Shown here one piece after another: positions 15,091 through 22,988 of a DNA stretch of 64,000 nucleotides. Numbering within the stretch: position 1 is the stretch's first letter; each line of letters opens with the position of its first letter. Both the position numbers and the translations under genes were made by a program. Below the pieces are notes generated by a model that saw only the letters and a list, made by a program, of their open reading frames with translations, made no database searches and had not been told where the DNA came from. Origin of the DNA: DASRBO01 sp035653595 (GTDB lineage Bacteria; Actinomycetota; Acidimicrobiia; Acidimicrobiales; JAJPHE01); NCBI GenBank assembly GCA_035653595.1, contig DASRBO010000176.1, positions 1 to 64,000 of the forward strand. The letters run 5' to 3'.

Positions 15091-16913
15091 TGGCTGAACG
15101 GCGCCCCTCGCGCTCGAACCCTGCCGCCCGCCGGGCCAGCGAGGACCGGCGCCGGCTGGAGCCCAGCGGCTGGGGACCGCACGAGTTGCGCGACTACGCG
15201 CTGGTCGCCGACGGCCGGCGGGGGGCGCTGATCGGTCCGGCCGGGTCGGTGCAGTGGCTGTGCTTCCCCCACTGGGACGACGAGGCCGTCTTCAGCGACC
15301 TGATCGGGGGCCTGGGCCGCTACACCGTCACCCCCTACGGGCGCTGGGTCTGGGGCGGCTACTACGAGGACGGCTCGCTCATCTGGCGCAACCGCTGGGT
15401 GACGACCGAGGGGATCATCGAGTGCCGCGACTGCCTGGTCCAGCCGTCGCGCCCCGACACCGCCGTCATCGCCCGGCGGATCACCGGCGTGGCCGGCAGC
15501 GGGCGCGTCGGGGCCACCCTGCAGCCCCGGGCCGGCTTCGGGGAGCACCCGTTCCGGGTGGTGCACCGCGACGAGGACGGCAACTGGATCGGGCGCACGG
15601 GGGATCTGTGGATCCGGTGGTCGGGGGCGCCCGCGGCGGTCGACCTGCCCGACGGCCACCGGGGTCGCGAGCTGCTGTGGACCGCCGACATCGCCCGCGG
15701 CGCTGTATGCGACCTGCTGCTGGAGATCTCCGAGCGGAACTTCGACGGCCCGGCGCCCGATCCCCGGGTGGCCTGGGACCACACCTCGGACTGGTGGGGG
15801 TCCAACGCCCCCACCCTCGAGGGGGTGGTGGCCCGGCGCGACGTGCGCCACTCCTACTGCGTCCTGCAGGGCCTCACCGCGCCGGGCGGTGGGACGGTGG
15901 CGGCGGCCACCACGTCCCTGCCCGAGCGGGCCCGCGAGGGCCGCAGCTACGACTACCGCTACGTGTGGCTGCGCGACCAGGCCTTCATCGGCCAGGCGGC
16001 GGCCGCCGGAGGGGGGCTCGGCCTGCTCGACGACGCCGTCAGCTTCCTGACCGCCCGGCTGCTCGACGACGGGCCCGGAACGGCGCCGGCCTACACCCAC
16101 GAAGGCACCCCGGTGCCGGACCAGCGCTCCCTCGACCTGCCCGGCTACCCGGGCGGCACCGACCTCGTAGGCAACCAGGTGCGCTCCCAGTTCCAGCTCG
16201 ACATGTTCGGCGAGGCGCTGCTGCTGTTCGCCGACGCCGCCCGCCTCAATCGCCTGGACGGTGAGGGCTGGAAGGCGGCCCAGGTGGCGGCCGACACCAT
16301 CGAGAGGCGGTGGAACGAGCCCGACGCCGGCATCTGGGAGCTCGAGCCCCGGTGGTGGGCCCACAGCCGCCTGATCTGCTCGGCCGGGTTGCGGGCCATG
16401 GCCGGGGCCGGGGCCCCCCGCCCGTCGGTGGGCCCGTGGAGCGCCCTGGCCGACCGCCTGCTGGCGGAGGTGGCCTCGAGGTCGGTGCATCGCAGCGGGC
16501 GCTGGCAGCGCGCCCCCGAGGACGAGCGGGTCGACGCCGCCCTGCTGCTGGCGTCGGTGCGGGGGGCGGTCCCCGCCGACGACGCCCGCTCGGTCGCCAC
16601 CCTCGAGGCGGTGCTGACCGAGCTCACCGACGACGGCTACGCCTACCGCTACCGCCCCGACCAGCGTCCCCTGGGCGAGGCCGAGGGCGCCTTCCTGCTG
16701 TGCGGCTTCCTGGTCTCGATGGCCCAGCTGCAGGCCGGCAGGCCGGTGGAGGCGGCCCGCTGGTTCGAGCGCAACCGCTGCGCCTGCGGTCCGCCCCGCC
16801 TCCTGGCCGAGGAGTTCGACGTGGTCGAGAGCCAGCTGCGCGGCAACCTGCCCCAGGCCTTCGTGCACTCGATGATGATCGAATCGGCCTTCCGCCTGAC
16901 CCACGGCGGCTGA
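15090..16913 (+). CDS. Glycoside hydrolase family 15 protein (glucoamylase/trehalase-like)
   Basis: A 607-aa cytoplasmic protein without a signal peptide. The N-terminal beta-sandwich (residues about 25-250) starts LRDYALVADGRRGALIGPAG as in GH15. The (alpha/alpha)6 barrel follows with YRYVWLRDQAF. The general acid lies in GIWELEPRWWAHSRL and the base in LLAEEFDVVESQLRGNLPQA, so both catalytic Glu are present. It hydrolyses alpha-glucosidic bonds of maltooligosaccharides or trehalose; which one cannot be read. The ATG overlaps the epimerase stop (TGATG). Confidence 0.9.
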   Translation: MAERRPSRSNPAARRASEDRRRLEPSGWGPHELRDYALVADGRRGALIGPAGSVQWLCFPHWDDEAVFSDLIGGLGRYTVTPYGRWVWGGYYEDGSLIWRNRWVTTEGIIECRDCLVQPSRPDTAVIARRITGVAGSGRVGATLQPRAGFGEHPFRVVHRDEDGNWIGRTGDLWIRWSGAPAAVDLPDGHRGRELLWTADIARGAVCDLLLEISERNFDGPAPDPRVAWDHTSDWWGSNAPTLEGVVARRDVRHSYCVLQGLTAPGGGTVAAATTSLPERAREGRSYDYRYVWLRDQAFIGQAAAAGGGLGLLDDAVSFLTARLLDDGPGTAPAYTHEGTPVPDQRSLDLPGYPGGTDLVGNQVRSQFQLDMFGEALLLFADAARLNRLDGEGWKAAQVAADTIERRWNEPDAGIWELEPRWWAHSRLICSAGLRAMAGAGAPRPSVGPWSALADRLLAEVASRSVHRSGRWQRAPEDERVDAALLLASVRGAVPADDARSVATLEAVLTELTDDGYAYRYRPDQRPLGEAEGAFLLCGFLVSMAQLQAGRPVEAARWFERNRCACGPPRLLAEEFDVVESQLRGNLPQAFVHSMMIESAFRLTHGG

Positions 16914-16920
16914 GCCGCCG
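16904..16920 (+). terminator. Hairpin with the GH15 stop codon in its loop
   Basis: CGGCGGC (16904-16910), loop TGA (the stop codon, 16911-16913), GCCGCCG (16914-16920): a perfect 7-bp stem centred on the stop codon. It may act as a terminator at the convergent boundary with dprA. Confidence 0.4.
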
Positions 16921-16983
16921 GGCTTCCACTGACGGCTCCTGGCGGCCGTCCTCCGCTCCGGGCTCGGCTCCGGGGGAGGGCGC

Positions 16984-17723
16984 TCAGAGGCCCAGGCGCC
17001 GGTAGAGGGGGGAGAGATCCGATCCGTCCAGCACCAGGTCGGCCAGAGGACGGCGGGCGGCCACCGCGGCAGCAGCCGCTCCGCCGGCGTGGACGGCCTC
17101 CGGCGGGCACCCCTCCGGCGAGCACAGGGCGGCGTTGCCCGCCCAGCGCCGCTCACCGGTGGGCGGGCGCACCGCCGCCAGCAGGCGTCCCTGCACCACG
17201 GTGAAGCGGACGGTGTGCATCGTGCCCGAGGCCAGGTCGGTCTGGACCACCACCACCGCCACCGACAGGCCCGACTGCAGGCGGTCGCGGGCGACCAGGG
17301 ACTGCGCTCGCACCGGGGTGCCTGGGGCCACCTCGGCCAGGATTCCGCCGCCGGCCTCGATCAGGTCCTCGACGAGGGCTGGGTCCTCGGGCGACGAAGC
17401 CAGGTCGACCCCGCCGCCGATCACCGCCCACGTGCGCCCGCCGGCCTCGACGGCACCGCGCTGGGCGCAGGGTCGATGCCGTCGGCCAGCCCGGAGACCA
17501 CCGCCACCCCCCTAGCGGCCAGATCGGCGCCGATGGCCCGGGCCAACCTCCGCCCGGTGTGGTCGGGGTGGCGGGTGCCGACCACGGCCACGGCCGGCTC
17601 GACCGGGGGCGCTCCCCGCAGCCACAGCCGGGGCGGGGGTGAGCCCAGCCCGGCCAGGGCGGCGGGGTAGTCGGCATCGCCCCGACCCAGCTCCCGCGGC
17701 TGATCCCCGCCCACCGGGGCCAT
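16984..17723 (-). pseudogene. dprA: DprA/Smf DNA-processing protein, frameshifted
   Basis: Two minus-strand frames make one DprA. The N-terminal part (17723 to 17421) contains YPAALAGLGSPPPRLWLRG, VAVVGTRHPD and VVSGLADGIDP. The rest (through 16984) continues with GAVEAGGRTWAVIGGGVDLA, the RNR-like VARDRLQSGLSVAVVVVQ and SGTMHTVRFTVVQGR. The switch lies at about 17464-17470, where the codons for P-A-A-Q-R-G read correctly only if one base is added (GCGCCCAG instead of GCGGCCCAG). DprA loads RecA on incoming single strands during transformation. The lesion is either a real loss or a sequencing error; the C-terminal part is otherwise intact. Confidence 0.85.
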
Positions 17724-17748
17724 CCTGGCCTACCGCTACCGTGCGCCG

Positions 17749-18456
17749 GTGGCACTGGTCACCGTGGCGTCCTACAACACCCACTGGGGGCGCGACATGC
17801 GCGGGCGGCCCTTCGACGTGGTCGAGGTGTGCCGGCGGCTGGACTGCGACGTTGTCGTCCTGCAGGAGTCGTGGCGCCCCCACGGCGGGGAGGGCGACGC
17901 CGACCGGGCCGCCCGGCTGCTCGGCTACACGGTCGAGCACCTGGAGCTGGGCCAGGGCTATGTCGAGCGGCGGCCCCGGCTGGCCCACCGGCCCGGCCCG
18001 GCCCAGGGCAGCTGGGGGGTGTCGGTGCTGTGCCGGCTGCCTGAGACGTCCTTCGCCGCCGTCGAGCTCGGGAGCCTGCCGATGGACCAGGCCCCCCGCC
18101 GGGCGGCCGTGCGCCTGGATGCCGTCGTGGCCGGCCGGGCCTTCACCGTGTTCGGCACCCACCTGTCCCACCTCAGCCACGGCTCGCCGCTGCTGGTGCG
18201 CCGCCTGGCCAGGCACCTGCCCGGACCCGACCACCCCACCGCCGTGGCCGGGGACATGAACATGTGGGGCCCGGTGATCACCGCCCTGCTGCCCGGCTGG
18301 CGGCGGGCGGTGGTGGGGCGGACCTGGCCGGCCCGCATGGCGCACAGCCAGATCGACCACGTGATGGTCAACCCGGCCGTGCAGGTGGTCGGCTCCTCCG
18401 TGCCCCGGGCCGGCCGGTCCGACCACCGCCCGGTCATGGCGGTGCTGCGTGTCTGA
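17749..18456 (+). CDS. Endonuclease/exonuclease/phosphatase (EEP) family protein
   Basis: A 235-aa EEP-fold protein: N-terminal SYNTHWGRD (Asn), metal-binding Glu in VVVLQESW, GTHLSHLSHG, catalytic Asp/Asn in AVAGDMNMWGPV, and the C-terminal GRSDHRPVMA (Asp-His pair). All catalytic elements are present. Substrates range from DNA to phospholipids and cannot be told. GTG start. Its stop codon lies in a 16-nt repeat that is duplicated just downstream. Confidence 0.87.
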   Translation: MALVTVASYNTHWGRDMRGRPFDVVEVCRRLDCDVVVLQESWRPHGGEGDADRAARLLGYTVEHLELGQGYVERRPRLAHRPGPAQGSWGVSVLCRLPETSFAAVELGSLPMDQAPRRAAVRLDAVVAGRAFTVFGTHLSHLSHGSPLLVRRLARHLPGPDHPTAVAGDMNMWGPVITALLPGWRRAVVGRTWPARMAHSQIDHVMVNPAVQVVGSSVPRAGRSDHRPVMAVLRV

Positions 18457-18477
18457 TCGGCTGCCTGTCTGATCGGC
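18450..18477 (+). repeat. Stop-codon-containing tandem duplication
   Basis: TGTCTGATCGGC occurs at 18450-18461 and again at 18466-18477 (16-nt period with TGCC between). The first copy holds the stop codon of the EEP gene (TGA 18454-18456). Confidence 0.7.
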
Positions 18478-18550
18478 CGGTTTCTGGTCAACCGGGCGGC
18501 CGCGGGACAGGACCGGCGACGGGCCGGCGCGACCGGGTTAGGGTGGGCCG

Positions 18551-19501
18551 GTGCGCTACGTCGACATCGACGGCGTGCGGCTGTCGGTCATCGGCCTGGG
18601 GACCTGGCAGTTCGGTTCCCGGGAGTGGGGATACGGCACCGACTACGCCGAGCGGGAAGCGGGTGAGATCCTCGCCCGGGCCCTTGACCTGGGCATCAAC
18701 CTCATCGACACGGCCGAAATCTACGCCTTCGGCCGGTCGGAACGGATCGTGGGAAGGGGCATCGCCGGCCGGCGCAAGGAGGCCTTCGTGGCCACCAAGG
18801 TGTTCCCGGTGCTGCCCATCGCCCCGGTGGTCGAGCAGCGGGGCCGGGCCAGCGCCCGCCGCCTGGGGGTCGACACCATCGACCTGTACCAGGTGCACTG
18901 GCCCAACCCGGTTGTGCCCATTCGCATGGCCATGGAGGGGATGAGGTCGCTGCGCCGCGACGGCGTGGTCGACCACGTCGGGGTGAGCAACTTCTCCCTG
19001 GCCCAGTGGAAGGAGGCCGAGGAGCGCCTGGGCGGCCGGGTGCTGTCCAACCAGGTGCAGTACAGCCTGGTCCGCCGCCAGCCTGAGGCCGACCTGATCC
19101 CCTTCGCCGCCGAGCGCGGCCGGGTGGTCATCGCCTACAGCCCGCTGGCCCAGGGGTTCCTCTCCGCCCGCCACGGCCCCGGAGCTCGCCCCGGGGGCAT
19201 GCGGGCGGTGAACCCGCTGTTCTCGGCGACCAGCCTCGAGCGGGCCCAACCCCTCTTCGACACCCTGCGCCGGGTGGCGGCGGCCCACGGGGCCAAGCCG
19301 GCCCAGGTCGCCCTGGCCTGGGCGGTGCGCCATCCGAACGTGGTCGCCATCCCGGGGGCGTCGAGCGTGTCGCAGCTGGAGTCCAACGTCGAGGCGGCCG
19401 ATCTGGAGCTGACCGCCGACCAGGTCGCCGAGCTGGGGGAGGCGGCGGACGCCTTCAGCCCCGACCCGGGCCGGGCCACCAGGCTCCTGCGCCGGCGCTG
19501 A
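18551..19501 (+). CDS. Aldo/keto reductase
   Basis: A 316-aa TIM-barrel NADP(H)-dependent oxidoreductase. The catalytic tetrad is visible: Asp and Tyr in NLIDTAEIYAFGRSE, Lys in VATKVFPV, His in DLYQVHWPN. The cofactor region VVAIPGASSVSQLESNVEAA is typical. It reduces carbonyl compounds; the substrate is not predictable. GTG start. A hairpin downstream separates it from the PBP gene. Confidence 0.92.
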   Translation: MRYVDIDGVRLSVIGLGTWQFGSREWGYGTDYAEREAGEILARALDLGINLIDTAEIYAFGRSERIVGRGIAGRRKEAFVATKVFPVLPIAPVVEQRGRASARRLGVDTIDLYQVHWPNPVVPIRMAMEGMRSLRRDGVVDHVGVSNFSLAQWKEAEERLGGRVLSNQVQYSLVRRQPEADLIPFAAERGRVVIAYSPLAQGFLSARHGPGARPGGMRAVNPLFSATSLERAQPLFDTLRRVAAAHGAKPAQVALAWAVRHPNVVAIPGASSVSQLESNVEAADLELTADQVAELGEAADAFSPDPGRATRLLRRR

Positions 19502-19522
19502 GTCCCCGGTAGGGCGAGAGCA

Positions 19523-19537
19523 GGGGGCCGGTCCCCC
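19523..19537 (+). terminator. Hairpin downstream of the aldo/keto reductase gene
   Basis: GGGGG (19523-19527), loop CCGGT, CCCCC (19533-19537), 22 nt after the stop codon. Short but perfect. No T-tract. Confidence 0.35.
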
Positions 19538-19656
19538 GGCTCCGGGAGCGCGGCCAGGACCGCGGCGTCCCCGGGCGGGAGCGGCCTCCTGAACGCAGAG
19601 GGGGGCGGGACGGCGACCACGGTTCGTGGCCGACGGGCGGGGGCAGAACTCCGGCC

Positions 19657-22092
19657 GTGGCCACCCACCTGCCCACCCCGGCCGCCGCCGGCCTGCGCCC
19701 GGGCGGGCGCCGGCGCCGGTCCCCGAACCGCCACGACCCGGAGGGCGGGTGGCCCGGTCAGGTGCGGCTGGCGTGGCCGGCCACGGCCCTGTCCGCCCGG
19801 CGGGTGCTGGCGGTGGGGGTGGTCCTCCTCGCCGCCTCCATGGCACTGATCGCCCCGGTGCGCCTGGGGGTCACCGCCGGCCTCACCCGGGCGCTGCTGT
19901 TCCTGGTCCAGCCCTTCGAGCCCTCCATCGCCGGCTTCGCCGCCCTGCCGGCGACCACCACGGTGCGGGCGGCCGACGGGACGGTTCTCGCCCGCCTCGA
20001 CGGCCCCGAGGACAGCCAGCCCGTCCGGCTGGGGGCCCTGCCTCCCGACGTGCCTCGGGCCGTGCTGGCAGCCGAGGACGCCGAGTTCTACCGCGAGGCC
20101 GCCGTCAACCCGATCAGCATCGTGCGGGCCGCCTCGGCCGATGTCACCGGCGGAGGGCTGGAGGGCGGCAGCACCATCACCCAGCAGCTGGCCAAGATCA
20201 ACTACCTCGGCAGCCGGCGCAGCCTCGGCCGCAAGCTGGAGGAGGTCCTCTACGCCGGCGAGCTGGCCCGGCGCTACAGCAAGGACCAGCTGCTGGAGCG
20301 CTACCTCAACCAGGTGTACTTCGGCGACGGCGCCTACGGCATCTCCGCCGCCGCCCGCACCTTCTTCGCCGAGTCACCCCAGCAGCTCACCGTGGACCAG
20401 GCCGCCACCCTGGCCGGGAAGATCCGGGCCCCCGAGGCCCTCGACCCCTTCACCCGTCCGGCGGCGGTCACCGCCCGGCGCAACCAGGTTCTGACCGCCA
20501 TGGCGGCCCACGGGTGGCTCCCCCGCAGTGAACTCGGGGCGGCCCTGGCCGCCCCCCTCGCCGCCCGGCACCCGCCGGCGGCCGCCCCCACCGTGGCCCC
20601 CGAGTTCGTCGACTACGTGCGAGCCGAGGCGGCCACCCTCCCCGCCCTGGGGCCCGATCCGGCCGCCCGCGACCGCGCCTTCGCCACCGGCGGGTACACG
20701 GTGGACACGACCCTCGACCCCGCCGGCTACCGGGCGGCGGTGGCGGCGGCCCGCTCCAGCCTGGGAGGGCCGTCGGACCCCGATGTGGCGGTCGCCAGCG
20801 TGGCCCCGGGCGACGGGGCGGTGCGCATCCTCTTCGGTGGGCTGGGCTACCGCAGCGGAGGCTTCGACCCCGCCATCGAGGGCGCCATGCAGGCCGGATC
20901 GGCCTTCAAGCCCTTCGTCTACCTGGCCGCCCTGCAGGACGGCATCGACCCCCGATCGGTTCTGCCGGCCTACTCGCCCATGGCCGTCACCTACCGGGGC
21001 AGCCGCTACACGGTGCACAACTACGAGCCGGGGGCGGCCGCCGCCAGCATCGACGACGCCCTGGCCCAGTCCATCAACACCGTCTTCGTGCAGCTGGCGG
21101 CCAAGGTCGGTCCCGACAACGTGGCCCGGGCGGCCGAGGCCGCCGGGCTGCCCCCGAGCGTCGAAGCCGACGCCGGCAACCCCTCCATCGCCCTGGGGGC
21201 GCTGACCCACGGGGTCAGCCCGCTGCAGATGGCCACCGCCTACGCCACCATCGCCGCCCGCGGGGTGTGGGCGGCCCCGTACTCGATCACCCGGATCGTC
21301 GACCGCCACGGCCGGGTCGTCTACCAGCACGCCCCCGACGCCAGGCCGGTCCTCGACCCGGCCGAGGTCGCCGTGCTCACCGGCGCCATGGAGGGCGTGG
21401 TCCAGCACGGCACCGGGGTGGCCGCAGGCATCGGCCGCCCGCTCGCCGGCAAGACCGGCACCACCGACAACTACACCAACGCCTGGTTCATCGGCTTCGT
21501 GCCCCAGCTGTCCACGGCGGTGTGGGTGGGCTACACCCAAGGTGCCCGGCCCATGACCGACGTCCACGGCGTGGCCGTCACCGGCGGGACCTTCCCGGCG
21601 GCCATCTTCTCCTCGGTGATGGGCCCCGCCCTGGCCGGCCTCCCGGCCCTCCCGCTCACCACCGCCAGCCCGGACACGCTCGCCCTGATGCCCTACGCGT
21701 CGGTGCCGTCGGCCGACGGCAGCTACGACCCCAGCCGCTACTGGTCGACCTGGTCCACCTGGTCGAGCCTTCCCCCCGCCACCTCGCCCGGCGCCGGCGG
21801 GGTCCCCGGGCCGGCGTCGACCACCTCCACCGCCGTCAGCCCCGGCCCGGCGGCCACGCCGGCGGACCAGACAGGGACCTCCACCACGACCTCCAGCACC
21901 ACGACCAGCACGTCCTCGCCCAACGCCTCGGGCTCGGGAGGGGCCTCGGGCGGCTCGTCCGGCTCGACCACCTCCACCACCACTGGCTCCTCCTCGGGCG
22001 GCTCCCCTTCGGGCGGCTCGTCCTCGGGCGGCTCGTCCTCGGGGGGCTCGTCATCGGGATCGACCACGTCCACCACCGCCCCGTCGTCGTGA
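19657..22092 (+). CDS. Class A penicillin-binding protein (bifunctional)
   Basis: An 811-aa protein from a GTG start. One N-terminal TM (residues about 48-65) anchors it. GT51 transglycosylase: catalytic Glu in AAEDAEFYREAA and GGSTITQQLAKINYLG. Transpeptidase: SxxK in GSAFKPF, SxN in LAQSINTVFV, KTG in LAGKTGTTDNY. The C-terminal 120 residues are a low-complexity Ser/Thr/Gly tail (TSTTTSSTTTSTSS and repeated GGSSSGGSSSGG), probably wall-spanning and O-glycosylated. It polymerises and cross-links peptidoglycan outside the membrane. Confidence 0.95.
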   Translation: MATHLPTPAAAGLRPGGRRRRSPNRHDPEGGWPGQVRLAWPATALSARRVLAVGVVLLAASMALIAPVRLGVTAGLTRALLFLVQPFEPSIAGFAALPATTTVRAADGTVLARLDGPEDSQPVRLGALPPDVPRAVLAAEDAEFYREAAVNPISIVRAASADVTGGGLEGGSTITQQLAKINYLGSRRSLGRKLEEVLYAGELARRYSKDQLLERYLNQVYFGDGAYGISAAARTFFAESPQQLTVDQAATLAGKIRAPEALDPFTRPAAVTARRNQVLTAMAAHGWLPRSELGAALAAPLAARHPPAAAPTVAPEFVDYVRAEAATLPALGPDPAARDRAFATGGYTVDTTLDPAGYRAAVAAARSSLGGPSDPDVAVASVAPGDGAVRILFGGLGYRSGGFDPAIEGAMQAGSAFKPFVYLAALQDGIDPRSVLPAYSPMAVTYRGSRYTVHNYEPGAAAASIDDALAQSINTVFVQLAAKVGPDNVARAAEAAGLPPSVEADAGNPSIALGALTHGVSPLQMATAYATIAARGVWAAPYSITRIVDRHGRVVYQHAPDARPVLDPAEVAVLTGAMEGVVQHGTGVAAGIGRPLAGKTGTTDNYTNAWFIGFVPQLSTAVWVGYTQGARPMTDVHGVAVTGGTFPAAIFSSVMGPALAGLPALPLTTASPDTLALMPYASVPSADGSYDPSRYWSTWSTWSSLPPATSPGAGGVPGPASTTSTAVSPGPAATPADQTGTSTTTSSTTTSTSSPNASGSGGASGGSSGSTTSTTTGSSSGGSPSGGSSSGGSSSGGSSSGSTTSTTAPSS

Positions 22093-22108
22093 GGTCCCAA
22101 CCTCTCGA

Positions 22109-22144
22109 TTGACTTCGCTAGCGGTTGCTGTATATAGTTAGCGA
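22109..22144 (+). promoter_or_regulatory. Promoter with overlapping inverted-repeat operator
   Basis: TTGACT (-35, 22109-22114) and TATAGT (-10, 22133-22138) are 18 nt apart, an unusually AT-rich near-consensus promoter for this DNA. A perfect inverted repeat TCGCTA (22115-22120) and TAGCGA (22139-22144) brackets the spacer and -10; the left half is inside an 8-nt palindrome CGCTAGCG (22116-22123). The operon it drives ends with an XRE regulator, the natural candidate to bind. About 110 nt of 5' UTR would follow. Confidence 0.75.
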
Positions 22145-22253
22145 GGCGCCCGGACCAAGAAGCCGAAGAAGTGACTGCGGCGGAGCGGGCCCCGCAGGTC
22201 GAACCCCCCAACTAAACCGCCCGGCCCCGGCCGGCGGCAGACAAGGAGATCAG

Positions 22254-22529
22254 ATGTCGATCGTCGATGTGGCCAACACCGTCCAGGAGCAGATCCTCGA
22301 AGCGGTCCGCGCCGGCCAGGACATGGTGGTGAGCTCGGTGAGCAACTGGAGCGGAGCCGTCGTCGGTGTGCTGCCGGAGCAGCCCCGCGGCCGGCTGGCC
22401 GAGGGACTCCCCCGGGCCGTCGCCCTGGTGGACAATGCCTTCGGCTTCGCCGAGAAGCTGCTGGACGCCCAGCGCCAGTTCGCCCACCGCCTGGTAGAGG
22501 CCTACACCCCGAAGGCGGAGGCCGCCTGA
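22254..22529 (+). CDS. Small helical protein of unknown function (HbhA/phasin-like by context)
   Basis: A 91-aa protein with AAGGAGA at 22243-22249 as a strong ribosome site. It is predicted to be largely amphipathic helix (IVDVANTVQEQILEAVRAGQ, FGFAEKLLDAQRQFAHRLVE) with a C-terminal KAEAA. It resembles surface/lipid-associated helical proteins such as phasins. In mycobacteria the heparin-binding protein HbhA is next to an XRE regulator, a similar arrangement, but sequence similarity is not evident. It is co-transcribed with the XRE gene. Confidence 0.6.
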   Translation: MSIVDVANTVQEQILEAVRAGQDMVVSSVSNWSGAVVGVLPEQPRGRLAEGLPRAVALVDNAFGFAEKLLDAQRQFAHRLVEAYTPKAEAA

Positions 22530-22909
22530 GCGCAGGCCAGCCCCCCAAGGACCCGTGGCGGGCTCAGCTGGAGGGTCTGGGACGCTTCATCCGCAGCCAG
22601 CGCACCCTGGCCAACCTCTCCCTGCGGGAGCTGGCCGAGCGGACCAACGTCTCCAACCCCTACCTGAGCCAGATCGAGCGCGGCCTGCACGAGCCCTCCG
22701 TGCGGGTGCTGCGCTCGATCGCCCGGGCCCTCAACGTGTCGGCCGAGACTCTGCTGGCCCAGGCCGGCCTGCTGGAGGAGGCGTCGACGCCGACGGAGGT
22801 GCCGGCGACAGAGGCCGCGATCAAGGCCGACCCCTACCTCTCCGATGCCCAGAAGGAGGCCCTGCTGGCCGTCTACCGCAGCTACCGGGCCTCCGCCGAC
22901 CAGGGCTGA
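22526..22909 (+). CDS. XRE-family transcriptional regulator
   Basis: A 127-aa protein with one HTH_3 domain (residues about 20-75): LSLRELAERTNVSNPYLSQI followed by ERGLHEPSVRVLRSIARALN. No ATG, GTG or TTG lies upstream of the HTH in this open frame. The best start is CTG 22526, which overlaps the preceding stop as CTGA and follows GGCGGAGG by about 5 nt. Operon position, overlap and the palindrome at the promoter suggest autoregulation of the pair. The start codon is inferred. Confidence 0.82.
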   Translation: MSAGQPPKDPWRAQLEGLGRFIRSQRTLANLSLRELAERTNVSNPYLSQIERGLHEPSVRVLRSIARALNVSAETLLAQAGLLEEASTPTEVPATEAAIKADPYLSDAQKEALLAVYRSYRASADQG

Positions 22910-22988
22910 GCCGGCCCCACCGGGGCTGAGCCGAGCTGAGCCGGCGCCGCCCCGCCGCCTCTAACTGCCCCACCGCCTCTAACTGCCC
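22903..22988. repeat. Duplicated stop-codon contexts at a convergent junction
   Basis: Between the XRE gene and the minus-strand membrane protein, GGCTGAGCCG (containing the XRE stop) occurs twice, plus a third variant AGCTGAGCCG. CCGCCTCTAACTGCCC occurs at 22955-22970 and 22973-22988; the second copy contains the minus gene's stop codon (TAG on the minus strand, 22979-22981). Both genes therefore have their ends duplicated towards each other. Confidence 0.7.

Noticed and set aside
21840..22090. Short repeated Ser/Gly/Thr codons as a DNA repeat or CRISPR-like array
   Set aside because: They encode the low-complexity tail of the penicillin-binding protein; no spacer structure.
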